The notes beneath the pieces were generated by a model that saw nothing but the letters and a program-made list of their open reading frames with translations, was not told where the DNA came from and made no database searches. Positions 8,801-15,429 of a stretch of 17,866 bases of DNA are shown here, one piece after another. Positions within the stretch are counted from its first letter, which is position 1, and the number at the start of each line of letters is the position of its first letter. Origin of the DNA: Planctomycetaceae bacterium (lineage in GTDB: Bacteria; Planctomycetota; Planctomycetia; Planctomycetales; Planctomycetaceae); assembly GCA_020426425.1 (NCBI GenBank), contig JAGQQB010000016.1, positions 1-17,866 on the forward strand. The letters are read 5' to 3'. Both the position numbers and the translations under genes were made by a program.

Positions 8801-8943
8801 GCCAGTAGCGGACGCACGTCACGATTGAACTGCACAGCCCCCTGCCCTGCAGTGCCCCCAGCTGAGTCGTCATCTGCCCGCAGTTGCGACGTAGAGATGA
8901 CACTGAGCAAGAGCACGAACCTGCAGAATGAAACTACGCGCAT
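5842..8943 (-). CDS. Exported planctomycete PSCyt1-DUF1549-DUF1553 (PSD1) protein
   Basis: The 1033-residue product starts with a signal peptide (MRVVSFCRFVLLLSVISTSQLRA). A c-type haem domain follows (PSCyt1, about 35-130) with FNRDVRPLLARRCFACHGPD; the haem cysteines are C51 and C54 and the ligand is H55, and the distal R.MPPAP loop is present. DUF1549 (PSCyt2) covers about 160-365, with LIGLPPTPDEL and YGVRWARKWLDLARYADTNGYEKD. A middle beta-rich region (about 500-610) resembles a discoidin or jellyroll carbohydrate-binding module. DUF1553 (PSD1) covers about 725-1000, including VVNRHWAALFGRGLVETVDDLG and RERSNTPLQALTLLNDQMF. The family is abundant in planctomycetes and usually sits next to a DUF1501 gene; here none is adjacent. 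The substrate is unknown, and polysaccharide-linked oxidation is only suspected. The frame is open to 9009, but the ATG at 8943 gives the signal peptide and has GGGG about nine bases before it. Confidence 0.92.
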   Translation of the reverse strand: MRVVSFCRFVLLLSVISTSQLRADDDSAGGTAGQGAVQFNRDVRPLLARRCFACHGPDTADQESDLRLDSFEAATQQHGGTAAIVPGDPGRSELLARITTNDSDLRMPPAPQHPPLTAREVQLLRDWIAGGAKYEQHWAFVPPVRPAVPDLGDQSGAVNTIDHFIRSQLPKHGLVASPAADARTLARRVSLDLIGLPPTPDELESFLEQVEREGLETAYESLVDRLLASPEYGVRWARKWLDLARYADTNGYEKDRERSIWPYRDWVVDALNRDLPFDQFTIEQIAGDLLAEPSIDQLVATGFHRNTMLNEEGGIDPLEFRFYAMNDRVATTGTTWLGLTLFCCQCHSHKYDPVSQTEYYQLMALLNNTDEIDLDLPDESTQQREEANRIRAEELLAGLAQQWPAPIPHPAGIWEGDATPSIPDSKVLIERRFTEWLTVGRAQTIQWQSLLPQQASSNLPLLTILPDRSVLASGDTTKQDTYEVVFEGAKQEIAALRLEALPDDSLPAHGPGTTFYEGTKGDFFLGEFELFADGQPVRFVRATESYSKNRFGSNPVNAALTLDGDPQTGWSVHGRQGERHTAVFIPDQPIPAAAELRLKMQFGRHYSSSLGRFRLQATSEDWGPAAQDVTAEVEALLLVPEALLTPDQRQRLSQEFLLQVAELSGPAAEVRRLREPLALPTSLVFRERPPENPRPTHFHERGEYLRPAAQVAPATPAVLHDWPADQPRTRLGLARWLVSRENPLTARVVVNRHWAALFGRGLVETVDDLGTQGAPPSHPELLDWLAMEFMEQGWSLKRLHRLMVLSATYRQSSAVDQTTLELDPQNVWLARAARPRLEAEVLRDSILRAAGLLSYTKGGPGVRPPQPDGVTEAAYGSPHWSASQGPDRYRRSLYTFMKRTAPFAMYTTFDAPTGESCVARRERSNTPLQALTLLNDQMFLEAAQALGRQLAVTAGSDDDKLQSAFERVLSRSPDSLEQARLSEFIATQRRRLAAGELDANAISGNDADENSEAAAWTILARVLFGLDELATRN

Positions 8944-9011
8944 TTCACGAACCCCAGTCAATCGGGAAAAGGGAGCCTGTAGTGCGCAGATTTTAGCAGG
9001 TATCAACAACT

Positions 9012-9035
9012 AGGGAGACTCTTGCGAGTCTCCCT
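9012..9035 (-). terminator. Strong hairpin terminator after the leftward 409-residue gene
   Basis: AGGGAGACTC (9012-9021), loop TTGC, GAGTCTCCCT (9026-9035) is a perfect ten-pair stem with a four-base loop. It lies 33 bases after the stop of the gene ending at 9069. On the minus strand the bases after the stem read GTTGTTGATA, moderately T-rich. It insulates the 9069 gene from the PSD1 gene starting at 8943. Confidence 0.8.
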
Positions 9036-9068
9036 GTGCGATTTACGAATTCACGATTCAGTGAACGA

Positions 9069-10298
9069 TTATGGGCCAGGCGGGCTGATGATCTTGTCGT
9101 CATCATCCAAAGCGGCGTACAGACCAGCACCGGCAGCTGCACCAAGCAAAGCGCCCAGCAATCCGCTACCACCACCAGCTCCACCGCCGCCTGCTCCGCC
9201 ACCCCCTCCGCCAACCATCTGCGGCTGAGTCGACATGGGGGGCAGAGCATTGGCCATTTGATCCGGCGTCATCGGGAGGTTGGCCCGGACGAAACTCGAA
9301 TCCGCAGGCGCGGCGGCGGCAGCACCAGCCGGTGCCCACACCAAGTGAGTTTCCTCATCGACGTAAGGCAGCTTCGTTGCAGTTGCCTGACCAGCCAATT
9401 CCACTTCCACACCCATCGCCAAGAATCCGTAGCGACCAGTGGCAACCATCGTGTAATAGCCTGGAGCCAGCCCGCCAACACGGAACAGCCCCGTAGCATT
9501 CGTTTCGCCGTGACTGTCACCGACAGGACGTCCGTCGCGCACGAACCACACCGTCATGTGATCAGCGGCCCGAACCTCACTCGCCGAAGGCACCACAATG
9601 TAGCCTTCGGTCATCCCGTCAGCACCAATCTGAAAGGCACTGTACGCATTGATGTTTGCCAGCACTTCGGCTGGCAATACAGCACCACCATCGGCATCGA
9701 CCCCGCTTGAGGGGTTGTCCATGATCAGGCCGCGCACAAATCCATAGTCCGCAGGAGGAACCAATCCAGCGACAACACCAGAACCCGCCCGCTGTCCGGC
9801 CAGCGGGCCCGAGACATAGTGAGCGAAAGTACCAAACCCGTAAGGAGTGTTCACAACGAACGAGTATCGTCCATCTTGCAGCCCTGGAATCTGAAACACA
9901 CCACCGGGACCAACTTGTGCCTCAGCAACCTTCTGTCCCTTCAGCCCCAGCTTCACAGTCCCTTGCTCCGGAGCGGCCAGTGTTGCGTAGTTGTACAATT
10001 CCTGAGCCGTCACCTGCAAATATCCGTCAACAGATCGTGACAAACGGACGTTGTGGGTGACACCATCTGGAACAGGCAGATCTCCCGCATTATCGGCGGC
10101 AGCAACGTCTTCTGTCTCTGCTTCCACAGCTGGCGCGACCTCTTCCGCAGCAGGCGCGACGTCTGCCGCCGGAGCAGCCGCCTCAACTGCCGCAGGAGCA
10201 GCTGCGTCTGCAGTTGCTGCCGGGGTCGCATCGTCTGCGTGTGCAAACGACACCGCGAAAGCACATGCGAACAAGATGGTGAGGGGTCGAAACATCAT
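9069..10298 (-). CDS. Exported protein with two carboxypeptidase-regulatory-like repeats and a Gly-rich hydrophobic tail
   Basis: The 409-residue protein has a signal peptide (MMFRPLTILFACAFAVSFAHA), an Ala/Pro/Glu-rich linker (22-72), and two related beta-sandwich repeats of the carboxypeptidase regulatory type. The first (about 112-164) reads GTVKLGLKGQKVAEAQVGPG, then GVFQIPGLQDGRYSFVV and YGFGTFA. The second (about 247-302) reads MTVWFVRDGRPVGDSHGETN, then GLFRVGGLAPGYYTMVA and YGFLAMG. The C-terminus has a glycine run (363-377), a small-residue hydrophobic helix GLLGALLGAAAGAGLYAAL (379-397), then DDDDKIISPPGP. The frame is open to 10442, but AGGTG six bases before 10298 and the signal peptide fix the start. 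It is probably a surface or periplasmic structural protein; no enzymatic motif is visible. The start overlaps the stop of the DUF1080 frame by ATGA. Confidence 0.82.
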   Translation of the reverse strand: MMFRPLTILFACAFAVSFAHADDATPAATADAAAPAAVEAAAPAADVAPAAEEVAPAVEAETEDVAAADNAGDLPVPDGVTHNVRLSRSVDGYLQVTAQELYNYATLAAPEQGTVKLGLKGQKVAEAQVGPGGVFQIPGLQDGRYSFVVNTPYGFGTFAHYVSGPLAGQRAGSGVVAGLVPPADYGFVRGLIMDNPSSGVDADGGAVLPAEVLANINAYSAFQIGADGMTEGYIVVPSASEVRAADHMTVWFVRDGRPVGDSHGETNATGLFRVGGLAPGYYTMVATGRYGFLAMGVEVELAGQATATKLPYVDEETHLVWAPAGAAAAAPADSSFVRANLPMTPDQMANALPPMSTQPQMVGGGGGGAGGGGAGGGSGLLGALLGAAAGAGLYAALDDDDKIISPPGP

Positions 10299-11350
10299 TT
10301 TTGCACCTGGATATTTGGGAGGCCTGCGCAACCTGGCAAAGCGTAGGCAAATTGTAATGGAGATGCAAGCGGCCCGGAGGTGCGCCTGGAACATCGACCA
10401 CGTCGAGATTGGGTTAAATGCCCCCATGGCCCCACTCGACAACTGGGACTCCGTCCCAAAACATCACTCGTTTTAGATCGTGGGATCGTCATTATGCCAG
10501 AAGTTTCCGCAGTATCCGTGCCAGAAATCTCACGAATCCAGATTTCCCGGAAATGAATTTCCGATCCTTCGCTCTGCAAGGCGATCCTGCCTTCCACCGG
10601 TGAACATCCGGTCACAACCCCGACTCTCTTCCCATTGATACTCACAATCACAATCCCACCTGCACTGCTCACAACACACTCGTTCCATTGCCCAGGCGGA
10701 CGGGTCAATGGGGGCACATTTCGCAATTCGTTGTCCGATTTCGCCGAACCACTTGGAAACGTGCTCCCTGCGGTTGAGTGATGCAGTTGGATCTGCAGCG
10801 AATCCGGCCACAGTCGATCCTCACCTGAGGTAAACAGCAGCAAGCCGCTGTTGCCATTCTCGTCCTCTGGATAGCGCCACTGGAACCCGAGTTCGAAATC
10901 GCCAAAAGTCTTACGGGTTTGCATATAGCCGTACGGCTCACCAGTGCAGACGAGAATCAACTCGTCTGGCTTCTCGCCTGATTGGATCTTCCACGTCTCC
11001 CCTGGCGGTGAGTCCTTCTTGCTGCTGAAGAATGACCACTCACCGTTGGGAAAGTCCTTTGTCAACAACACCTGACGTGGACCAAATTTTGGCATTTGCG
11101 GGTCCAGTTCCTCCGCAGGAGAGGCGGGCTCAACGGCCTCGCCGCCCGTTGTCCCCACTTCGGTATTCTCGACGCCATTCTCCTGATCTTCCTGAATAGA
11201 AGCTGGCGTTTCGCCCATCGGCTGCTGAGGATCTGCGAGACCGGTGACGGTGAGAACCATCAAAACGAGCAGGCAAAGCAGGGGCGTAACAATACCGCGT
11301 CCACATTTGGGACGTCGTAAAACCTGAGGGAAAGTGGACTCCGCACACAT
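10295..11350 (-). CDS. Exported DUF1080 (3-keto-disaccharide hydrolase family) protein with an unusual C-terminal extension
   Basis: The 351-residue frame has an N-terminal membrane or signal segment (about 19-38), an acidic low-complexity linker (40-90), and a jellyroll DUF1080 domain at about 95-275. Family landmarks: LLTKDFPNGEWSFFSS, FGDFELGFQWRYPEDENGNSG, SLQIQLHHSTAGS, GQWNECVV, and the closing GRIALQSEGSEIHFREIWIREI. DUF1080 proteins are known to hydrolyse or hydrate 3-keto-glycosides, often beside Gfo/Idh/MocA oxidoreductases. The domain normally ends a protein, but here another 76 residues follow (276-351), rich in Arg, Ser and Cys and without domain character; they cross a hairpin at 10444-10458. 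The stop overlaps the next start as ATGA. No ribosome site precedes the ATG at 11350 (the bases there are CCTCCTT on the coding strand). The domain call is sure; the true C-terminus is not. Confidence 0.8.
   Translation of the reverse strand: MCAESTFPQVLRRPKCGRGIVTPLLCLLVLMVLTVTGLADPQQPMGETPASIQEDQENGVENTEVGTTGGEAVEPASPAEELDPQMPKFGPRQVLLTKDFPNGEWSFFSSKKDSPPGETWKIQSGEKPDELILVCTGEPYGYMQTRKTFGDFELGFQWRYPEDENGNSGLLLFTSGEDRLWPDSLQIQLHHSTAGSTFPSGSAKSDNELRNVPPLTRPPGQWNECVVSSAGGIVIVSINGKRVGVVTGCSPVEGRIALQSEGSEIHFREIWIREISGTDTAETSGIMTIPRSKTSDVLGRSPSCRVGPWGHLTQSRRGRCSRRTSGPLASPLQFAYALPGCAGLPNIQVQK
10340..10368 (-). promoter_or_regulatory. Possible sigma-70-like promoter of the 409-residue gene
   Basis: On the minus strand TTGCAT (10368-10363) and TACGCT (10345-10340) are separated by exactly 17 bases and lie about 42 bases before the ATG at 10298. 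The boxes match four of six and three of six consensus bases. If real, this lies inside the tail of the DUF1080 reading frame and suggests that tail is not conserved coding sequence. Confidence 0.3.
10444..10458 (-). terminator. Short hairpin inside the DUF1080 C-terminal extension
   Basis: TGGGAC, loop TCC, GTCCCA is a perfect six-pair stem. It lies about 67 bases after the end of the conserved DUF1080 domain, where a terminator would be expected if the gene ended normally. No T-tract follows on the minus strand (GTTGTCG), so this is weak. Confidence 0.2.
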
Positions 11351-11415
11351 AAGGAGGCGACAACAGTTTGAACTTCCGCCCCCATCCCTGTGGCGATTCG
11401 CTGACGATCCGAACC

Positions 11416-11433
11416 CATGAATCTCGATTCATG
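11416..11433. promoter_or_regulatory. Inverted repeat upstream of the DUF1080 gene
   Basis: CATGAATC-TC-GATTCATG is a perfect dyad with eight-base arms and a two-base centre, 66 bases before the DUF1080 start. Its size suits an operator bound by a dimeric repressor, or a hairpin in the 5' leader. No regulator gene is adjacent. Confidence 0.3.
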
Positions 11434-11888
11434 CTACTCAAAAACAGTGAACACGTCGAGAAAGTGCTGCGATTTCACCAAACTCCCCATTGATCAACAC
11501 TCTCCGTTCACCCTTTGCCACGCGGCCCCCCCCCCACACACCTCGAATCCTGTATCGGCATTTACACCGACGGTCCAGGCAAACTCCAGCCGAACAAGCT
11601 CCAGCGACGTAGCCGGTACGCCACAAAACCGTTCCGGAGCAAGTCGGGTGTGCCTGATGGATCGGTGACCGCCGTTCAGCGGCAGGTCTTCACCCTCGCG
11701 CGGCGCAGCCAAGACCGGGAGAATCGAAACCCGGGGGCCGTCGACGATCAGCCTGCAGCAATCGTCAATACGTTCCCCCTAAATCGCCACCCGCCAAGCA
11801 TCAGATGGAGGCCACCGGCGCTGGCAGCGTCGTGGACGAACACCATCTGTTCAGATCCACACAGATCCCAGTCATCACAAAAACACGA

Positions 11889-11917
11889 TTGGCAACTACA
11901 AGCTCAAACGGTAACCT
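11889..11917 (+). promoter_or_regulatory. Possible promoter of tRNA-Arg
   Basis: TTGGCA (11889-11894) and TAACCT (11912-11917) are spaced by 17 bases and the second box lies ten bases before the tRNA. The -10 box matches only three of six consensus bases; position is the main support. Confidence 0.3.
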
Positions 11918-11927
11918 GCAGCCTCAC

Positions 11928-12001
<74 letters not shown>

Positions 12002-12159
12002 TTTGGGGACTGCGGATGTATTCTTTGGGATTGCTGTCCCCTTAGTGGCGCTGCCTGCTTCTTGGGCGAACTGTCGCGAGTGGATCGAGGGAGGAGCATG
12101 TGCGTTTCTCTCTTGCAGGAAACGAGTGTTGCTTTCACCAATTCGGTGACTAATCCAAT

Positions 12160-13461
12160 TCAGGCATCGTCCCAGCCATCACGATACGACACCGACTTGA
12201 GATCTGCGTCCGCTACTGTCGAGTTTGTGATGGTCTCTGTTGCGGGATCCCAGTTCAGCTTCTGACCGAGTCGCTGCGACAGGTAGCCCAGGTGTCCAGG
12301 GGTGATGGATTGGTGGGCTGCTTTCGCGGGAGCGATGCATTCTTTCCGGCTCGAAATGCAGTCGACAAAGTTCCGTACATGCGGCACGGTCGCTTCCACT
12401 TTGGGCAGCGATGGCAACCCCTTCAGAATCTCGGGGCGCGACGCCTCCATGTGACCGCGGCGCACGTACAGCCACCCTGTCTCGCCAAACCATTTCACAC
12501 CTTGCGAATTGCGGCTGGAAATCGTCGACGTGACTCCGTCCGCGTAGCGACAAGCGATGGTGTACTGGGCTGGTGTATCGTACACGTCGGTCGGTGGAAA
12601 CACCCACTCAACTGCGTGGACTTCGCATGGTCCCTGTGTCTTTAGCGAAAGTTGTGCGATGTCGTTGTGATGGCCGATCCAGTCCATCAGCACTCCTCCA
12701 CCGTAGGCACGATGACCACGCCACCAGCGGTGATGGCGCGCCCTCATGTAGGGCAGTTTCGGGGCGGGGCCACACCAGCGGTCGTAGTCGAGACCGCTTG
12801 GAGTATCCGCGACTTCGACCGAGTCCTGCGGCTCGGCATAGCCGGGTGGCAGACCGACTTCAATCCGCTCAATCCTCCCCAACACTCCCGACTCGATGAG
12901 TGCCAGCGCTCGTTGAAACAATGGATCGGACCGCTGCTGCGATCCAGTCTGGAAGACGGCCTGATGCTTGGCCACCGCTTCGCAAATTCGTTGCCCTTCA
13001 CCAAACAGATGTGTGACCGGCTTCTCGCAATAGACATCTTTCCCATGTCGAATCGCATCCAGCGTACACAGGGCATGCCAGTGATCGGGTGTTGCGACCA
13101 CGATTGCGTCGAGGTCGCCAGCGGCACACAGTTCGCGTGAGTCAGACGTCGTGCGAGGTGCTGGTGAGCCGGACTTCCGCACCCGCTCGACCGCCGGTTG
13201 CAGCCCCATCGGTGCCCCCTGCCCCCACGACCGATCTCGATAGTGCAAATCGTGAACATCGCACAGTGCGACAATTGCCACGTTGGACTGTGCGAGGAAA
13301 GCGTCGAGGAGATTGAAGCCGCGCGACCCCAGTCCAACGATGCCAACCTGAACCTTCTCATTGGCCCCCACGGCGGCAGGCAGCTTACCCACAGGCCACG
13401 TGGACAACGTCAGACCAGCGACAGAAGCACTTAGAAACTGACGACGTGTGATGGGACTCAT
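12160..13461 (-). CDS. Tat-exported Gfo/Idh/MocA family oxidoreductase
   Basis: The 433-residue protein begins with a Tat signal (TRRQFLSASVAGLTLSTWPV, residues 5-24), so it is exported folded, probably with its cofactor. The Rossmann nucleotide motif is VGIVGLGSRG at 39-48. Family landmarks follow: VALCDVHD at 64-71, AIVVATPDHWHA at 119-130, and KDVYCEKPVTH at 141-151 with the EKP lysine. A C-terminal beta-sheet domain includes HRWWRGHRAYGGGVLMDWIGHHNDIA, typical of the planctomycete secreted subgroup. These enzymes oxidise or reduce sugar hydroxyls with bound NAD(P). A GAGGAG six bases before the ATG at 13461 fixes the start, although the frame is open to 13524. It is on the same strand as the DUF1080 gene, about 0.8 kb downstream of it in genome order and separated by the tRNA. 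The substrate is unknown. Confidence 0.92.
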   Translation of the reverse strand: MSPITRRQFLSASVAGLTLSTWPVGKLPAAVGANEKVQVGIVGLGSRGFNLLDAFLAQSNVAIVALCDVHDLHYRDRSWGQGAPMGLQPAVERVRKSGSPAPRTTSDSRELCAAGDLDAIVVATPDHWHALCTLDAIRHGKDVYCEKPVTHLFGEGQRICEAVAKHQAVFQTGSQQRSDPLFQRALALIESGVLGRIERIEVGLPPGYAEPQDSVEVADTPSGLDYDRWCGPAPKLPYMRARHHRWWRGHRAYGGGVLMDWIGHHNDIAQLSLKTQGPCEVHAVEWVFPPTDVYDTPAQYTIACRYADGVTSTISSRNSQGVKWFGETGWLYVRRGHMEASRPEILKGLPSLPKVEATVPHVRNFVDCISSRKECIAPAKAAHQSITPGHLGYLSQRLGQKLNWDPATETITNSTVADADLKSVSYRDGWDDA

Positions 13462-13530
13462 GCACGGCTCCTCTCGAACGGTTTGATCTGTTGCAGGTTT
13501 CCTCGTCACACAAACGCCCGACACGCCAAT

Positions 13531-13905
13531 TTATGTCGCTGAGGGACGAATGAGTTCCATCAGCAGTGTCCCTAACTGAGCTGCCGCTTGTCCACGCGAA
13601 AGCGCTTGTGCTCCAGCACTTCGAGCCGCTTGCAGTTCCGCCTCGCGCACGTGCGATGCATAGACGATCACAGGATGCCCCAATTGCAGCAACAGGCCAA
13701 TGTCCAAGCCGGGCTGTGTGAGTTCCGCGACCATCGCGACCACGACCCCGGTCGCTGCAGCCTCCAGCGCGCGTTCCAAAGTCGGCACAGTCACAGGCCG
13801 TAAGCCAGCGCGGCGGATCTGCCCTTCCAGCTGAGCCGACGCCATCAAGTCCGCCGTCAATAGGATTACGCGTTTGTCGGCAGCTGCTTCCGCAGTCTGA
13901 GTCAT
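13531..13905 (-). CDS. Receiver-like (CheY-fold) protein with Glu at the phosphoacceptor site
   Basis: The 124-residue protein is one receiver-type domain: the first strand KRVILLTAD (11-19), helix SAQLEGQIRRAG, strand LRPVTVPT, then VVVAMVAELTQPGLDIG (54-70), which matches the receiver pattern LLDL..PG.DG, and finally HPVIVYAS (77-84) and ARSAGAQALSRGQ (94-106). Against the consensus, the phosphoacceptor Asp is Glu61, the Thr/Ser switch is replaced (Tyr82), the conserved Lys is Arg104, and only one acidic pocket residue is clear (Asp19). It probably cannot be phosphorylated in the usual way and may mimic the active state. It begins two bases after the stop of the histidine kinase on the same strand, with GGAG eight bases before its ATG, so they are co-expressed. 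There is no output domain. The fold call is fairly sure. Confidence 0.72.
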   Translation of the reverse strand: MTQTAEAAADKRVILLTADLMASAQLEGQIRRAGLRPVTVPTLERALEAAATGVVVAMVAELTQPGLDIGLLLQLGHPVIVYASHVREAELQAARSAGAQALSRGQAAAQLGTLLMELIRPSAT

Positions 13906-13907
13906 TC

Positions 13908-15371
13908 CTAATTCTCCTGTTCACTGGGTGAGAACGGCGCCAGCAATGTCGATTGACCTGGGACCACTGTCAGTTCTGGGGCCTCATTCAAGGGAAAGAG
14001 CACGCGAAACAAGCTTCCACGCCCTAACTGGCTTTCCAGTTCGATCCGCCCACCGAACTGAGACACCAGATGCTTCACAATCGCCAATCCCAATCCGGTG
14101 CCAGCGTCGTTGCGGGATCGAGCCTTGTCGACCCGGTAGAACCGCTCAAAGATGCGGTCTCGATGTTCCTCGGCGATCCCCACCCCTGTGTCCTCGATTT
14201 CCAGTACGGCGTCGTTTCCAGCGGCCCGCCAGCGGACACGAACTGTGCCGCCAGACTGGTTGTAATTAATCGCATTCGTCAGCAAATTCTGGATAATGGA
14301 GCGCAGCCCGACCGGTTCGCCCCGAACGGTCAGTTCGGTCACTTCGGTTTCCACGACGATGTCGATCTCACGAGACTGGGCTATCGCGACTCGTTCACTC
14401 ACGCATTCGAGGACAAACTCGTCCAATCGCAGCGGCACAAGCACCAGAGTTTCCATCTGCGATTCAATGCGTGCCAACCGGAGAATGTCCTGCACGAGTT
14501 CAAGCATCTTGCCAGATTGCTCGACAATGCGGTCCAGAAAGATGCCACTGTTTTGAGCGTCGTCCATTCCTCCGTCAAGCAAAGTTTCCGCATAGCACTG
14601 GATTGCCGTCAGGGGCGTCTTGAGTTCATGCGAGACGCTAGAGAAGAAATCCCGCCGACTCCGTTCCAGCCGCTTGAGTTCGGTCACATCCCGCAGCATC
14701 AACACGAACCCGGTCCCCGGACCGAGGGAGACGCCAAACGAAGAAACTTCGACCACGTTCCGCTGTCGGCTTAATTCAATCCGTACGACAGATGGCAACT
14801 CCGAAGACAACAAGTCATCCACATGTGCCAAGAGCGACTTATCCCGCACCACTTCCCACAGCGCCTTGTTCACCAGATCCCGTCCAGGCAATTCAAGCAT
14901 TCGCCGCGCGGCGGGATTCACGTACAAGATCGCCTGCGACTGATCAATGGCGACGAGCCCCTCCGACATCGATTCCAGGACGGTTTGCAACAACTTGCGA
15001 TCATTGACCAGTCCTTGCTCGCGGCGTCGTAACCATTCGACCGTCGCGTAGACCCGTTGCGCCGTCTTGTTCCATTGCTGCTCAATCTGGAGGAACTCAT
15101 CGGGCGAGTTGGAAAACCGAGTGGGAGGGCGCAGCTCTTCCTCGGTGAGTGCGCGTTCCAGTAAGCGCAAGTTTTCCACATGTTCATGGAGCAGTCGCCG
15201 ATGATGCTGCAGCACCTGCCAACACAGTGCCGCGCCAATAAAAGCCCCCACACAGCATTGCCAAAGGAGCACGTTGCCGGGAACATTGGCAAAAGCGCCG
15301 ACTAGCAGACATCCCACAATGGGACCTGCGGCACACAGCAGCAATTGCATTCGAAAACTGAGAGCGGTCAT
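13908..15371 (-). CDS. PhoR-like membrane histidine kinase with PAS domain
   Basis: The 487-residue protein has two closely spaced membrane segments (about 9-27 and 34-54) joined by some seven residues, so it has no sizeable periplasmic sensor. A linker (55-125) follows, then a PAS domain at about 126-232 (LQTVLESMSEGLVAIDQSQAILYVNPAA, ending FVLMLRDVTELKRLE). The dimerisation domain carries the phosphorylated histidine H248 in SSVSHELKTPLTAI. The ATPase domain has the N box (IIQNLLTNAINYN, 359-371), the G1 box DTGVGIA (394-400), the F box IFERFYRVDKARS (407-419) and the G2 box GTGLGLA (424-430). All catalytic motifs are intact. The architecture matches PhoR/ResE-type kinases, but no DNA-binding response regulator is beside it; the only partner is the receiver-like gene two bases downstream. 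The signal is unknown and may be intracellular or within the membrane. Confidence 0.92.
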   Translation of the reverse strand: MTALSFRMQLLLCAAGPIVGCLLVGAFANVPGNVLLWQCCVGAFIGAALCWQVLQHHRRLLHEHVENLRLLERALTEEELRPPTRFSNSPDEFLQIEQQWNKTAQRVYATVEWLRRREQGLVNDRKLLQTVLESMSEGLVAIDQSQAILYVNPAARRMLELPGRDLVNKALWEVVRDKSLLAHVDDLLSSELPSVVRIELSRQRNVVEVSSFGVSLGPGTGFVLMLRDVTELKRLERSRRDFFSSVSHELKTPLTAIQCYAETLLDGGMDDAQNSGIFLDRIVEQSGKMLELVQDILRLARIESQMETLVLVPLRLDEFVLECVSERVAIAQSREIDIVVETEVTELTVRGEPVGLRSIIQNLLTNAINYNQSGGTVRVRWRAAGNDAVLEIEDTGVGIAEEHRDRIFERFYRVDKARSRNDAGTGLGLAIVKHLVSQFGGRIELESQLGRGSLFRVLFPLNEAPELTVVPGQSTLLAPFSPSEQEN

Positions 15372-15429
15372 TGCCAGAGATTCGAAGGTCGGTCGACGCG
15401 AATCGTTACTCTAACACTCCCCTTGCCTC

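Larger units (their letters stand above)
11351..11927. other. Long intergenic region with no convincing gene
   Basis: These 577 bases lie between the leftward DUF1080 gene and the rightward tRNA. Open frames exist (11515-11937 on +, 11494-11712 on -), but their translations lack any domain, and the + frame runs into the tRNA. Contents I can point to are an 8-base-arm inverted repeat at 11416-11433, a run of ten C at 11526-11535 followed by ACACACC, and a possible tRNA promoter at 11889-11917. It could be decayed sequence or a long leader; I see no transposase or integrase remnant. Confidence 0.5.

Noticed and set aside
11351..11357. Perfect AAGGAGG ribosome-site sequence on the plus strand
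   Set aside because: No ATG or GTG follows within range; a TTG at 11368 opens only about 40 codons with no domain. On the minus strand it is CCTCCTT and cannot help the DUF1080 start.
12005..12041. GGGGAC and GTCCCC flanking a 25-base loop after the tRNA, considered as a terminator or attachment site
   Set aside because: The loop is long, no T-tract follows, and no integrase or duplicated tRNA end is present.
14070..14774. 234-codon plus-strand frame
   Set aside because: Antisense to the histidine kinase with intact H, N, G1 and G2 boxes.
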